NCBI RefSeq assembly: GCF_019236175.1
Contig: NZ_JAFAJM010000020.1
Span: 1 to 64,000, forward strand
Length of the DNA stretch: 64,000 nt
Direction of reading: 5' to 3'
Source: Chryseobacterium sp.
GTDB taxonomy: Bacteria; Bacteroidota; Bacteroidia; Flavobacteriales; Weeksellaceae
In this document: positions 9,879 to 18,621 of the stretch, in pieces
How positions within the stretch are numbered: the stretch's first letter is position 1
How the letters are laid out: each line of letters begins with the position of its first letter
Program-made: the position numbers and the translations under genes
The notes under the pieces: generated by a model
Told to the model about the DNA's origin: nothing
Databases searched by the model: none
Seen by the model: only the letters and a program-made list of their open reading frames with translations

Positions 9879-9919
9879 GAGAATTATATAATCTCAAAAA
9901 AAGACATTAGCCAAAAATA
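9879..9919 (-). promoter_or_regulatory. susC promoter block with two palindromes
   Basis: On the minus strand TATTTTTG (9919-9912) fits the -7 box. Beside it are a near-perfect inverted repeat TAATCTC/GACATTA (9889-9909, one mismatch) and an imperfect palindrome at 9879-9895 (GAGAATTATATAATCTC). The first repeat matches the position and flanks of the repeat before bglX. No -33 box is correctly spaced. The rest of the 346-bp gap (9828-10173) is very AT-rich and shows no gene. Confidence 0.55.
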
Positions 9920-10111
9920 TAAAAACTATTGAACAATGTTAAATTATCTTAAAAATTTAAAAAATAAGGGTGTATTTTAAACTAAAACTAACAATACAAC
10001 ACAATCAAACCATTAAAACCAAATAAAATGTTAATAAACAATAATATTCCTAATGGTAAAATAATGGTTTTTGGAAAAAAATTCACCAAATCATAACATT
10101 GATTTTAATAT

Positions 10112-10141
10112 TTTGTTAAATAAATAATAGTATTAACTTTG
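10112..10141 (+). promoter_or_regulatory. Bacteroidota-type promoter of the DUF4197 gene
   Basis: TTTG (10112-10115), 18 bases, then TAACTTTG (10134-10141) matches the flavobacterial consensus. The start codon follows 32 bases later. Confidence 0.75.
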
Positions 10142-10173
10142 GTGCAGTTTTTGAAAAATCAAGAAAAAGATCA

Positions 10174-10845
10174 ATGAAAAAATATATTGTTGCAGCGGCT
10201 CTCCTCATCGGAACCGGTGCAGTTATTACCACTACCGTACAATCCTGTACCACACTGGCTACATCCGATATGGGGCTTTCTATTATTAAAAGAATGCTGC
10301 TGAACGGAATTGATAAAGGAATGGGGATCTATACCAATAAGGAAGCTTTCCTACAGAATAATATGGTAGATAAAGCTCTTCCCAAGCAGCTTAGAGACAT
10401 CAACTCTATGCTTGAGAAAATTGCTCCGTCACTGGTAGCCAAAGAAAGAGACTATATTGCCCAGGCTGCAGCCTATACCGTTACGACTTCAAGACCTATT
10501 TTACAGGGTGCCGTCAACAGCTTAAATGCTTCGGATGTAACCAGAATTATCCAGGGCACTACTGCAACCCAGATTCTGAAGGAAAAAACATCCCAGCAGC
10601 TTATTGCGGCAATAGCTCCTAAAGTGGATGAAAAATTAAACGAATACGGAATTGTAAAAACAATCAATACGGCTTTATCAGGAAGTAATTTTCTGGGCAA
10701 CCTTTTAGGAGGGAATACCAATACGGTAAATGCAGGCGGATTAAGCCAGCTGGCCTCTGAACAGCTGGTAAGCGGACTGTTCAATATCATTGAAGATTAC
10801 GAACACCAGAACTCCAAATCCCTGTTGGGACCATTTGGAAAATAG
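10174..10845 (+). CDS. DUF4197 family exported lipoprotein
   Basis: 223-residue protein with a hydrophobic leader and a likely lipobox at VQSC (Cys25). The mature part is the alpha-helical DUF4197 domain: a repeated pattern of DKALPKQLRDINSMLEK, SLNASDVTRIIQGTTATQILKEKT and APKVDEKLNEYG. The family is found across Bacteroidota and Proteobacteria and has no established biochemical role. The gene is the first plus-strand gene after the glycan locus, has its own good promoter, and is followed 40 bases later by a DUF493 gene with which it may share a transcript. Confidence 0.85.
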   Translation: MKKYIVAAALLIGTGAVITTTVQSCTTLATSDMGLSIIKRMLLNGIDKGMGIYTNKEAFLQNNMVDKALPKQLRDINSMLEKIAPSLVAKERDYIAQAAAYTVTTSRPILQGAVNSLNASDVTRIIQGTTATQILKEKTSQQLIAAIAPKVDEKLNEYGIVKTINTALSGSNFLGNLLGGNTNTVNAGGLSQLASEQLVSGLFNIIEDYEHQNSKSLLGPFGK

Positions 10846-10885
10846 GAAAATTTTCGTTATATTTATATTAATTATACAATTGCAG

Positions 10886-11191
10886 ATGGATATATTACAA
10901 GGAAATCAACACGCAAGTCCTGAAGATTTTTACAAGTCTTTAAAGGAAAAACTGGAAGGTCATCATGATTTTCCTGAGGATTATTTATTTAAATTTATTA
11001 TACCTACAGACCAGTCGAAGCTTACAGAAATCTACAAAGTTTTTGACGGCATTAAATTTACACTGGGGAACCGTGAAAGCAAAAATGGGAAATACACAGC
11101 CTGCAATATCAATGCATTTGTTTTAGATGCAGATCAGGTCGTGAAAATTTATAAAGAAGTATCAAAAATAGAAGGCGTTATTCTATTATAA
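10886..11191 (+). CDS. DUF493 family protein (YbeD-like)
   Basis: Small cytosolic protein of the DUF493/YbeD family, an ACT-like alpha/beta fold of unknown role. I chose the ATG at 10886, giving 101 residues (MDILQGNQHASPEDFY...), because the open frame extending back to 10790 overlaps the preceding gene and its extra residues have no protein-like character. The core KFIIPTDQSKLTEIYKVFD...SKNGKYTACNINAFVLDADQVVKIY matches the family over its full normal length. A strong terminator follows directly. Confidence 0.8.
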   Translation: MDILQGNQHASPEDFYKSLKEKLEGHHDFPEDYLFKFIIPTDQSKLTEIYKVFDGIKFTLGNRESKNGKYTACNINAFVLDADQVVKIYKEVSKIEGVILL

Positions 11192-11199
11192 GAATGAAG

Positions 11200-11227
11200 A
11201 AGCTGTCTGAGAAGGCAGCTTTTTTTA
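11200..11227 (+). terminator. Intrinsic terminator after the DUF493 gene
   Basis: A 9-bp stem (AAGCTGTCT paired with AGGCAGCTT, one G-T pair) with loop GAGA ends in a run of seven T, starting 8 bases after the stop codon. Confidence 0.85.
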
Positions 11228-11272
11228 AGCTCCGGATATTCCCATAGCGGTAACATCTATTGGCTTGGAAAT

Positions 11273-11306
11273 AAAAAAGAGATTATCAGTGGATAATCTC
11301 TTTTTT
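11273..11306. terminator. Bidirectional intrinsic terminator between convergent genes
   Basis: A perfect 9-bp stem GAGATTATC/GATAATCTC with loop AGTG is flanked by A6 and T6. It serves the minus-strand ArsC-like gene and backs up the plus-strand terminator at 11200. Confidence 0.88.
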
Positions 11307-11335
11307 ACAGATATATGAATATATTTTGTGTATCT

Positions 11336-11686
11336 CTATTTTTCAATAAAGAACTTGACATTGTCAATAGGTCTTCCCAGCATCGCCACTGAACCTTTTA
11401 CCAGAATAGGTCTTTGGATCAGCGAAGGATTTTCGGATAAAATTTTGATCCACTCTTCTTCTGAATAATTCTTATCCGCATAATTTTCGATATACAGTTT
11501 ATCTGTCTTACGAATGATGTGAAAAACACTTTGATTCAGCTTCTTCAATACTGTTTTAATCTCCAGCATACTTAACGGATCTTCTATGATATTGATGATC
11601 TCAAAAGGCACACCATTTTCATCAAGATACTCCAGTACAGCATTGGATTTCGAACAGTTTCCGTTATGTAAAACTTTAACTACCAT
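11336..11686 (-). CDS. ArsC/Spx-family thioredoxin-fold reductase
   Basis: 116-residue protein of the glutaredoxin-linked ArsC family. The N-terminal HNGNCSKSN carries the catalytic Cys10; near the end QRPILVKGSVAMLGRP keeps the conserved Arg-Pro segment that lines the oxyanion site. Length is normal. Members range from true arsenate reductases to YffB-like proteins of unknown substrate. No arsenite efflux or ArsR gene lies nearby, so a dedicated arsenic-resistance role is not supported. Monocistronic, with its own terminator. Confidence 0.85.
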   Translation of the reverse strand: MVVKVLHNGNCSKSNAVLEYLDENGVPFEIINIIEDPLSMLEIKTVLKKLNQSVFHIIRKTDKLYIENYADKNYSEEEWIKILSENPSLIQRPILVKGSVAMLGRPIDNVKFFIEK

Positions 11687-11771
11687 CTTAATTATTTTAA
11701 AATTAGACTTGTCATTAACAAATTTAGAAAGAATCCGGCAGACCGTATCTTAAGGGTTTAATAAATGTTTG

Positions 11772-12386
11772 TTAAAACAATCCGTGTAATTCCGCTTCAA
11801 TTTTTTCGAGAATAAAACCGAAGTCTTCCGGTTTTTCTACAAAATCCAGATTATCAACTTCAATAATCAAAAGTTTACCTTCCGTATAATTGGAGATCCA
11901 TTTTTCATATTTCTGGTTCAGTTTTGAAAGGTATTCAATACTGATAGACGCTTCATATTCACGTCCTCTTTTGTAGATTTTCTTAACAAGATTCGGAACA
12001 TCCGATTTCAGATAAATCAACAAATCAGGTGCCGAAACAAAAGACTTCATCAAATCGAAAACCGATGAATAATTATTGAAATCCCTGTCGGACAGAAGTT
12101 TCATATCATTTAAGTTTTCTGCAAAAATGTGTGCATCTTCATAAATGGTACGATCCTGAATAATGTTCTTGCCACTTTCTCTGATTTCTTTTACCTGACG
12201 GAATCTGCTTCCCAGGAAGTACACCTGCAGTGCAAAGCTCCATTTGCTCATATCTGAATAAAAATCCTCCAGATAAGGATTGTGATCTACGTCTTCAAAT
12301 TGTGCATCCCATCCGTAATGCTTGGAAAGCATCGTGGTCAAAGTAGTTTTTCCTGCCCCGATATTTCCTGTAACTGCAATATGCAT
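11772..12386 (-). CDS. Deoxynucleoside kinase
   Basis: Nucleotide-salvage enzyme that phosphorylates deoxynucleosides (dA, dG or dC) with ATP or GTP. The 204-residue product has the P-loop GNIGAGKTTL (residues 7-16), the IIQDRTIYEDAHIF block with the DR[ST] motif contacting substrate, and the lid-like KRGREYE. Length and order are typical of the bacterial dNK/dGK/dAK family; the base specificity cannot be told from the sequence. It begins 23 bases after the stop codon of the preceding secreted-protein gene, so the two are probably co-transcribed. Confidence 0.9.
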   Translation of the reverse strand: MHIAVTGNIGAGKTTLTTMLSKHYGWDAQFEDVDHNPYLEDFYSDMSKWSFALQVYFLGSRFRQVKEIRESGKNIIQDRTIYEDAHIFAENLNDMKLLSDRDFNNYSSVFDLMKSFVSAPDLLIYLKSDVPNLVKKIYKRGREYEASISIEYLSKLNQKYEKWISNYTEGKLLIIEVDNLDFVEKPEDFGFILEKIEAELHGLF

Positions 12387-12409
12387 ATTTTTTCCTTTGT
12401 ATTTACTGA

Positions 12410-13375
12410 TTAATTGATAAGTTTATCTCCCCCTTTCGTCTGAACTTCGGAAACATCTTCAATCAATTGTTCTAGGGTATTGTCTGAAGATTTTCCTGCC
12501 GGTGCCCCTTCCTGAGGCTTTATTTCAGTATTTTCCGATGATTTCTCTACAGACTGCTGAATGGTTTCCTTTTGAGACTCCGGCTGTTTTTGTTGCTGAG
12601 GCTTCTTTACTTTTTCAAGGCTGTAAAGATAAAGTTTGTTCCCGTTGATTTCAAAATAAGAGAGGATGTTTTTATCCACAATTTGCGCTTCGGGATCTTC
12701 AAAAACAATTACCATCCCTTTTTCAGGAACATATTTCACTATAGAATTATTGGTGACCACTAAAATAGAATCGTTTTCTCTTCTGAATCTTTTTCCGTTG
12801 GTCACCGGAGCTTCAAAAAGCTTTTCAAATTTCGGAGTATAGACCCGGATGTGATTGCGGGTCAGAATATAAATTTTATTTTCATACACCAGCATATCCG
12901 TCAGATCTTCAAAACTGACATCGAAAGGATATGAATTGATGGTGGTATCATTCCTGAAATTATACTGTATCAGACGTTTTGTACTGTCATCCAGCAACCA
13001 TAACTGTTGTAAGTCTTCAGCATACGCCATTCTGATAAATCCGAACTTCTGTTTAAAATCAATTCGCTGAATTTCATTCAGATTCTGGTCTACAAATTTC
13101 ATTTCCTGTGCATTTTCAGAAAACAAAGGAACATTCAAAGGATTCTGTACGGTCTGCACTTTATAAGGGACTGTAAGCATCATCTTTCCCAATTGTTTCC
13201 CTAAGGAATCATATTTGGTAAAACTGAAGTCTTTGTTTTTATAGATATACAGATTTCCGTAATCATCAGCAAGCATGTCTTTGGCTTCCTTCAGCTTCAG
13301 GGTATCTAAAGGAAGAACTTTCTGCGCCGCGGATGTGCAGAAAATGAAAATCGTTATCAGATATAATAATCTCAA
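12410..13375 (-). CDS. Secreted beta-propeller-like protein of unknown function
   Basis: 321-residue protein with a signal peptide (MRLLYLITIFIFCTSAAQ). The body shows repeated short blocks such as ADDYGNLYIYKN, LQQLWLLDDSTKRLIQYN and YENKIYILTRNHIRVYTPKFEKLF, the rhythm of a six- to seven-bladed beta-propeller. The last 60 residues are a low-complexity Gln/Lys/Glu/Pro tail, probably disordered. The same gene order, with deoxynucleoside kinase behind it, hints at a conserved cell-envelope role, but no function can be assigned. Confidence 0.7.
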   Translation of the reverse strand: MRLLYLITIFIFCTSAAQKVLPLDTLKLKEAKDMLADDYGNLYIYKNKDFSFTKYDSLGKQLGKMMLTVPYKVQTVQNPLNVPLFSENAQEMKFVDQNLNEIQRIDFKQKFGFIRMAYAEDLQQLWLLDDSTKRLIQYNFRNDTTINSYPFDVSFEDLTDMLVYENKIYILTRNHIRVYTPKFEKLFEAPVTNGKRFRRENDSILVVTNNSIVKYVPEKGMVIVFEDPEAQIVDKNILSYFEINGNKLYLYSLEKVKKPQQQKQPESQKETIQQSVEKSSENTEIKPQEGAPAGKSSDNTLEQLIEDVSEVQTKGGDKLIN

Positions 13376-13394
13376 AATTCTTTTTTAAGTAAGA

Positions 13395-13416
13395 TAGCGC
13401 TCCGTAAGGAACGCTA
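13395..13416. other. Hairpin between two minus-strand genes
   Basis: TAGCG (13395-13399) and CGCTA (13412-13416) pair, with TCC/GGA extending the stem around loop GTAA. There is no long T run beside it, so it may be a weak terminator of the glutaminyl cyclase gene ending at 13468 or an operator for the gene that starts at 13375. Confidence 0.5.
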
Positions 13417-13467
13417 CCAATTTACATACTTTATTTTATTCAGACAGAAATTGTTATAAGACTTTTC

Positions 13468-14490
13468 TTATTTGATAACAACTTCATAAATCTTCGGCCA
13501 GTTCTTCCCTGTTACCAGCATATTTTCTCCTTTGAAAGCAATTCCGTTTAATACATCGTCGCTTCCTTTGGTATTTTGTTTGGCAATATCCGTAAAGTCA
13601 AATGTACCTACCACTTCTCCGTTGGCCGGATTAATTTTTAAGATAATAGGTTTCTGCCATACATTCGCATAGATAAAGCCGTTATGATATTCCAGTTCGT
13701 TCAGCTGATCATATGCCTGAGAGCTTCCTGCTACGGCAATATATTTGATCAGTTTTGAAGGATCAGCCGGATCAAGGAAATATAATAATTTACTTCCGTC
13801 TGACGCGATCAGGTTTTTCCCGTCATATGTAAGTCCCCATCCTTCGCCCAGCACATTAGGATAAGCGAATTCTGAAAGCAGCTTTAAAGAATTTTTATCA
13901 TAGATATATCCTTTTTTACTCTGCCATGTCAACTGATAGACTTTATCTCCTACAATAGTACTTCCTTCTGAAAAATCCTCAGGGGCCTGTTTTGTAGAAG
14001 CAAGCGGTGTAGTGGTCCCCAGTGTATATTTCAGGATTTGTGAAGATCCGTTCTGACCGTCACTTTCATAAATGGTATTTCCTTCAGCCTGAAATCCCTG
14101 TACAAAATTTTTAGGATCATGAGGGTATTCCGCTACAATCTGATAGCTAATATTTTTTTCAGGATTTTTTGCAAATACATTAATCGTAGCATCCTGGTTC
14201 AATACTTCTCCTCCCTTCGTCTTCACATTGAAAGTAACCGCATTATCTCCCAAAGTAAAGAACTTAGGGTCGATCACGAGATCAGATGTTTCTTTATCTC
14301 CAAAGCTTATGGTAACGCTCTCTGCATTATCTGTCACTTCTTTCGGAAGGGTAAGCTTATCGCCGAAGTGATAGCCTTTTGCTTCCATTGAGTTATTATA
14401 ATTGTTTAATGTATTAAGAATCTCTTTATCATTATTACAAGATGCCAATAATAAAATCGCTGCGAAACCCGCTATTATATTTTTTTTCAT
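13468..14490 (-). CDS. Glutaminyl-peptide cyclotransferase (plant/bacterial type) lipoprotein
   Basis: Converts N-terminal Gln of exported peptides or proteins to pyroglutamate. The 340-residue product has a lipobox at ASC18, an N-terminal Ig-like segment (about 50-110), then the five-bladed propeller of the glutamine cyclotransferase family (PF05096): FVQGFQAEGNTIYESDGQNGSS, EGWGLTYDGKNLIASDGS, LNELEYHNGFIYANVWQKPIILKI and VLNGIAFKGENMLVTGKNWPKIYEV. These match the family in order, including the acidic active-site segment. Flavobacteria commonly export proteins whose mature N-terminus is Gln after signal cleavage (FAQ...), which fits a cell-envelope role. Confidence 0.92.
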   Translation of the reverse strand: MKKNIIAGFAAILLLASCNNDKEILNTLNNYNNSMEAKGYHFGDKLTLPKEVTDNAESVTISFGDKETSDLVIDPKFFTLGDNAVTFNVKTKGGEVLNQDATINVFAKNPEKNISYQIVAEYPHDPKNFVQGFQAEGNTIYESDGQNGSSQILKYTLGTTTPLASTKQAPEDFSEGSTIVGDKVYQLTWQSKKGYIYDKNSLKLLSEFAYPNVLGEGWGLTYDGKNLIASDGSKLLYFLDPADPSKLIKYIAVAGSSQAYDQLNELEYHNGFIYANVWQKPIILKINPANGEVVGTFDFTDIAKQNTKGSDDVLNGIAFKGENMLVTGKNWPKIYEVVIK

Positions 14491-14510
14491 TGATATTCTA
14501 AATATTTCCC

Positions 14511-14542
14511 CAAAAATAGCAAATTTTATTCCGTATTACCAA
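14511..14542 (-). promoter_or_regulatory. Probable promoter of the glutaminyl cyclase gene
   Basis: On the minus strand TATTTTTG (14518-14511) lies 21 bases downstream of TTG (14542-14540), 21 bases before the ATG. It overlaps the 3' end of the VOC gene. Confidence 0.45.
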
Positions 14543-14909
14543 CATTATCCACAGGTTCACCAAATTGTAATATGTAACCGTTGTTATCATAGATGGCAAA
14601 TTCCCGCATTCCCCAGTCGAAAGTTTCTATTTCATAGCAGATTTCCGTCTTTATTTTCAAATCTTCCCAAAGTGCATCCACCTGATTTACATTGAAATAA
14701 AATGAGCCCGTAAAACCAATTCCGTGGTTCTTTTCATGCTGATTCGGTTGTGAAATCATAATATATACTTCATCTTTACGAAGGGAGGCCCATTGCCATT
14801 CATCATTTCTTCCCGCCAGTGTAAATCCTAATACCTGAATGTAAAACCCTATGGTATCATCCAGGTTTTCTGTCCAGAGTATGGGACGAAGTGCTGTAAA
14901 TTTTGTCAT
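14526..14909 (-). CDS. VOC-family protein (glyoxalase/bleomycin-resistance fold)
   Basis: 127-residue vicinal-oxygen-chelate protein with two beta-alpha-beta-beta-beta units: ALRPILWTENLDDTIGFYIQVLGF at the N-terminus and SFYFNVNQVDALWEDLK...DWGMREFAIYDNNGYILQFGEP at the C-terminus. Such proteins bind metals and small hydrophobic compounds; the substrate is unknown. Its start overlaps the stop of the GNAT gene by 4 bases, placing it last in a three-gene operon with the GNAT and SRPBCC genes. Confidence 0.82.
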   Translation of the reverse strand: MTKFTALRPILWTENLDDTIGFYIQVLGFTLAGRNDEWQWASLRKDEVYIMISQPNQHEKNHGIGFTGSFYFNVNQVDALWEDLKIKTEICYEIETFDWGMREFAIYDNNGYILQFGEPVDNVGNTE

Positions 14910-15415
14910 GATTCCTGTAATTTAAATGTATTTTTATGTATCTTCATATTAATCGACAGCCATGTTTCTTCTTCTATTCTCACTTCACTTTTTACCTCGG
15001 GATCAATGGTGAAACCTACTTTCTTATAACATTTTATGGCTCCGCCGTTCCAGTCGTAAACATTAAGCTCTGCTATTTCTTTATCAAACCTTGAGAATCC
15101 ATATTCCAGAAGCTTTTGCACTACTTTCTTTCCATAGCCTTTTCCCCTGTTGTTTTCATCCCAGATCAATATTCTTCCCAGCAGAAATGTGTTTTCTTTC
15201 AAAAACAGCTGGGCATGGCCAATGGTATTTTTATTTTCCTGATCAATGATCTTGAATAACGTTCTGTTTCCATCAGAGATGTCTGCCTGCAATTGTTCTT
15301 CTGTTAATGGAAAATGATAGGCAGGACCGGCAAACTGAAGGAGTATGCGGTAATCTCGAATGTTTGAAATCAGTTCTTTCGCATCATCAATGGTAAAGGG
15401 CAATAGTTCAATCAT
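14906..15415 (-). CDS. GNAT-family N-acetyltransferase
   Basis: 169-residue acetyl-CoA-dependent acetyltransferase of the RimI-like group. Motif A is visible as LGRILIWDENNRGKGYGKKVVQKLLEYGF (acetyl-CoA pyrophosphate loop RGKGYG) and motif B as AELNVYDWNGGAIKCYKKVGF. The substrate cannot be inferred. It overlaps both neighbours by 4 bases (ATGA-type junctions), a sign of translational coupling in the SRPBCC-GNAT-VOC operon. Confidence 0.85.
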   Translation of the reverse strand: MIELLPFTIDDAKELISNIRDYRILLQFAGPAYHFPLTEEQLQADISDGNRTLFKIIDQENKNTIGHAQLFLKENTFLLGRILIWDENNRGKGYGKKVVQKLLEYGFSRFDKEIAELNVYDWNGGAIKCYKKVGFTIDPEVKSEVRIEEETWLSINMKIHKNTFKLQES

Positions 15416-15843
15416 ATATTATGTTCTAAATGTCCCCTCAGACTTTGTCCTATAATCACATTCCAGCCTTCCGTAAAGCTTTCTCTTGAAAAGCCTTCCC
15501 CCAGATCTTTAAAGTTTTCAATTCCTTCATGAGTCAGCCTGACCAGTGTTTGTTCTCCTTCCGGAAACAATTCCCAGGTTACCGTTGTTTTTAATGGAGA
15601 AAAATCCGGATAGGACCACGAATACACCAGTTTATGCTCTGGAAGTATATCCAGAATCTCACATTGATGATGGTATTTTCTGGCACTTCCCGGTTCATAG
15701 AAATTAAATACATTTCCCACTTCCGGTTTAAAATCCTCAATATCAAAATACCAGGATTTCATGTCATTTTTATCTGTCAATGCTTTCCAGACAGTATTTG
15801 CCGGAGCATTTATTTTGTACTGAACAGTGATTGGTGTGCTCAT
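15412..15843 (-). CDS. SRPBCC / AHSA1-like domain protein
   Basis: 143-residue START-like (SRPBCC, AHA1-type) protein with a hydrophobic ligand cavity. Typical family features are the N-terminal VQYKINAPANTVWKALTD, the central GNVFNFYEPG and LVYSWSYPDF, and the C-terminal helix SFTEGWNVIIGQSLRGHLE. It is the first gene of the operon with the GNAT and VOC genes. Small operons of this make-up are common in Flavobacteriia and probably relate to detoxification or stress, but the actual ligand is unknown. Confidence 0.85.
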   Translation of the reverse strand: MSTPITVQYKINAPANTVWKALTDKNDMKSWYFDIEDFKPEVGNVFNFYEPGSARKYHHQCEILDILPEHKLVYSWSYPDFSPLKTTVTWELFPEGEQTLVRLTHEGIENFKDLGEGFSRESFTEGWNVIIGQSLRGHLEHNI

Positions 15844-15876
15844 AATTTATATAGATTGGTATTTTCAATCAATTGA

Positions 15877-17490
15877 CTATCCATGTGAGAATCCCGTAAT
15901 TTTTGCTTCATCAAAATCCAGCTGCATTTCAATCGCACGCATGACATGGTCATCAAAGATTTTTTCTTTTTTCATTCTGTGCAGTTCATTTCTCTGGGCC
16001 TGAATAACCTGACGCAGTACATCTTTGTTCTCATTAATAGCCGTTACATAATCTCCTGTAGAAGCCATACACTGAACTTTATCCGCCATCAGCATCATTT
16101 CATTTTCAAGTTTATGTTTCTGGTGCTTTACCAGACTGTTTCTCTCCACCAGTTCCGAAAAATCATTATCCAGTTTATGAAGTGCGGTCTCTTTTAGTTT
16201 ACGCATCAGAATAACTTCCTGTTTTTCCTCCGGCAGTTCACTTCCTGCATCTTTTATATTTAATAGTTTAAGAATCGGAGACAGCAATAGTCCTTGCCCG
16301 ACCAGTGTAATCAATATAATAACGAAAGTTACGAATAAAATAATATTTCGGTGCGGGAAAGCTTCTCCATTGGGTAAAAAAGCCGGAATAGATAATGCTG
16401 CAGCCAATGAAACCACTCCTCTCATCGCTGCGAAGCTGATGATAAAGGGTTCTCTCCAGTCTGGCTTGGGAACTTTTAATCTTAGTTCTTTTGAACACAG
16501 TCTCGGAAAATACATCAGTGCATAGCTATATATAATTCTGGTTCCGATAATAGCCCCTCCAATCACAACACTGTAGAAAATACCTTCTGAGAAAGTATAA
16601 TCCTGCAACCCTTCAACAACTACAGGCAGTTCAAGACCGATCAGAATGAAGATAATCGTGTTCATTAAAAAGATCAGAACACTCCATACATTCCCGGATT
16701 GAATTCTGGAGGTATGACTCAGGTAGCAATGTGAGTTATAGGACATCAGCAGTCCTCCGGCAACGACTGAAAGGACGCCGGAAAAATGAAAATGCTCAGC
16801 CCCCACATACATAATGTAAGGCACAATAAGCGTTATAACCGTATCAATATTAGAATTGGTAGGAATAATCCTTAGTAAGGCCCCAAACAATAAACCGGTT
16901 GCCACTCCCACTACAATACCGCCAATAGCCATGGTAAAAAAGTCCTGAACGGCATCTCTCCAGATAAACTGTCCTGAAATGACTGCCGCCAGTGCAAATT
17001 TGAAAACAATTAAACTGGAGGCATCATTAATAAGACTTTCACCTTCCAGAATGCTTGTAATCTTTTTAGGAATCTTCATATGTTTCAATACGGAAGTTGC
17101 TGCTACCGCATCAGGCGGAGAATTCACTCCTCCCAACAGGAATCCCATGGCTACGGTAAGCCCGGGAATAATGGAAGACGAAAGATAGGCCACCACGATT
17201 GAAGTTAAAAACACCAGCCCGAAAGCCATTGAAAAGATCTGTTTTCTCCATTTATGAAAGTCCTGCCATGAAGTAAACCAGGCGGCTTCAAATAAAATAG
17301 GGGGCAGAAAAATAAGGAAAACGAGATCGGGTTCTATCTCAATACGGGGCATTCCCGGAACAAAGCTGATCAATAGCCCTGCAATGACAAGAAAAATAGG
17401 ATAAGCAACTTTTAACTTCTGCCCTATCATCACTAATATCATTACAGACAATAGGACTACAATGGATATTATGACATAAGTGTGAATCAT
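15877..17490 (-). CDS. Na+/H+ antiporter, CPA1 (NhaP-like) family
   Basis: Integral inner-membrane exchanger for Na+ (or K+) and protons. The 537-residue protein has 12 or 13 hydrophobic segments over residues 1-400, the ion-binding block GGVNSPPDAVAATSVLK and the essential Asn-Asp of EGESLINDASSLIVFKFAL, and a charged C-terminal cytosolic tail of about 120 residues typical of the bacterial YjcE/NhaP branch. It is the downstream partner of a bestrophin gene, separated by 57 bases; together they may handle ion balance under salt stress. Confidence 0.92.
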   Translation of the reverse strand: MIHTYVIISIVVLLSVMILVMIGQKLKVAYPIFLVIAGLLISFVPGMPRIEIEPDLVFLIFLPPILFEAAWFTSWQDFHKWRKQIFSMAFGLVFLTSIVVAYLSSSIIPGLTVAMGFLLGGVNSPPDAVAATSVLKHMKIPKKITSILEGESLINDASSLIVFKFALAAVISGQFIWRDAVQDFFTMAIGGIVVGVATGLLFGALLRIIPTNSNIDTVITLIVPYIMYVGAEHFHFSGVLSVVAGGLLMSYNSHCYLSHTSRIQSGNVWSVLIFLMNTIIFILIGLELPVVVEGLQDYTFSEGIFYSVVIGGAIIGTRIIYSYALMYFPRLCSKELRLKVPKPDWREPFIISFAAMRGVVSLAAALSIPAFLPNGEAFPHRNIILFVTFVIILITLVGQGLLLSPILKLLNIKDAGSELPEEKQEVILMRKLKETALHKLDNDFSELVERNSLVKHQKHKLENEMMLMADKVQCMASTGDYVTAINENKDVLRQVIQAQRNELHRMKKEKIFDDHVMRAIEMQLDFDEAKITGFSHG

Positions 17491-17547
17491 TTTGATTTAG
17501 TTTTTTTAAGTGTTATTTTTTTATTTAAACCGGAGTCCGGGTTCTGA

Positions 17548-18552
17548 TTAAAGTACAATATTATTTTTCGGACTGATGGCCGGCGGAAGATCAGATTCAT
17601 CCAGCATATCTCTCATATCAATTTCAATGGTACGGCTAATCTGAGTAATCGGAACATCATTCGGACTTCCCTCAAAAGGATTTACGGAAGCTTCTCCTAC
17701 GCTGTCTAATGTATGAAAACACCAGGTCACCAGTAAAGAAAAAGGAATATTAAACCAGAGTGTCCATCCTTCCACCATTGTACCTTCACCAAGTTTATCA
17801 AATTCTTTCAGCAGCCCGAAAGGCACAAAAACAATAAATAAAAGCAAAAGATAAGTGGTTATTGAAGAGAAATTCCTTGGATAAGGAAAGTTTTTTATTC
17901 TCTCTGCTTTTCCCTGACTGTCTGTAAATTTAACCAGCTGCTGATTGATCTGTACCCATTGAAAATCATTGATTTCTCCTTTTTCATAAGCTTCTGACAA
18001 GTCTTTACTCTGACTGGCCATCAACTGGGTCGCTCTGTTTTTTTTGCTTAAAATATACTGAAGTTCTGGTTCAGAAAGGTAGTTCTTTAATTCCTCGTCC
18101 AACGTAGTAAGTCGTTCGGGAACATCATATTTTTTTGCATATTCATCAAATTGGGCGGTATTCATATTTTCCCAGGCTCGCGGCTCGCGGAGCTGAAACC
18201 TTAAAGCAGTCAGCCATGCATAATGACGAAGAAACATATCTTTTACTTTAGCCGGATCTTTTGAAGTCAGAGCATCTCTTAGAATATACCCGAAACTCCG
18301 GCTGTCATTGATAATAGCGCCATAAATCTGTCTGGCTTCCCATAATCTGCTATAGCTTGCATTATTCTTAAAGCCTACAATAAAGGCAACGGCTGTTCCC
18401 ATAATGGCAATCGGCTGCCATGGAACGGAAAGGAATTTCCAGCCCAGAAAATACAATACCGTAGGGATGGCAGATAATACCGTTAAAGCGTAAATGCTGC
18501 GCCTGGTCCAGTTGATGAACTCACGTGCGCCAAATCTTTTTCCTGAATGCAT
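17548..18552 (-). CDS. Bestrophin-family (YneE/UPF0187) ion channel
   Basis: 334-residue membrane protein of the bacterial bestrophin family, which forms pentameric channels. Features include the N-terminal amphipathic segment and first membrane pair (SIYALTVLSAIPTVLYFLGW, then GTAVAFIVGFKNNASYSRLWEARQIYG), the family-typical PYPRNFSSITTYLLLLFIVFVPFG, and the C-terminal NPFEGSPNDVPI. Bacterial homologues conduct cations rather than chloride in the best-studied case; selectivity here is unknown. It precedes the Na+/H+ antiporter on the same strand. Confidence 0.9.
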   Translation of the reverse strand: MHSGKRFGAREFINWTRRSIYALTVLSAIPTVLYFLGWKFLSVPWQPIAIMGTAVAFIVGFKNNASYSRLWEARQIYGAIINDSRSFGYILRDALTSKDPAKVKDMFLRHYAWLTALRFQLREPRAWENMNTAQFDEYAKKYDVPERLTTLDEELKNYLSEPELQYILSKKNRATQLMASQSKDLSEAYEKGEINDFQWVQINQQLVKFTDSQGKAERIKNFPYPRNFSSITTYLLLLFIVFVPFGLLKEFDKLGEGTMVEGWTLWFNIPFSLLVTWCFHTLDSVGEASVNPFEGSPNDVPITQISRTIEIDMRDMLDESDLPPAISPKNNIVL

Positions 18553-18621
18553 ATGTGTTATTTTATGTGTTAATTCATTATCAATTTTAATTCATCAGGC
18601 ATTCGGCATTCATGGGTATGA

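Noticed and set aside
11336..11686. Arsenic-resistance operon
   Set aside because: Only an ArsC-like protein is present. No ArsR regulator or arsenite exporter lies nearby.
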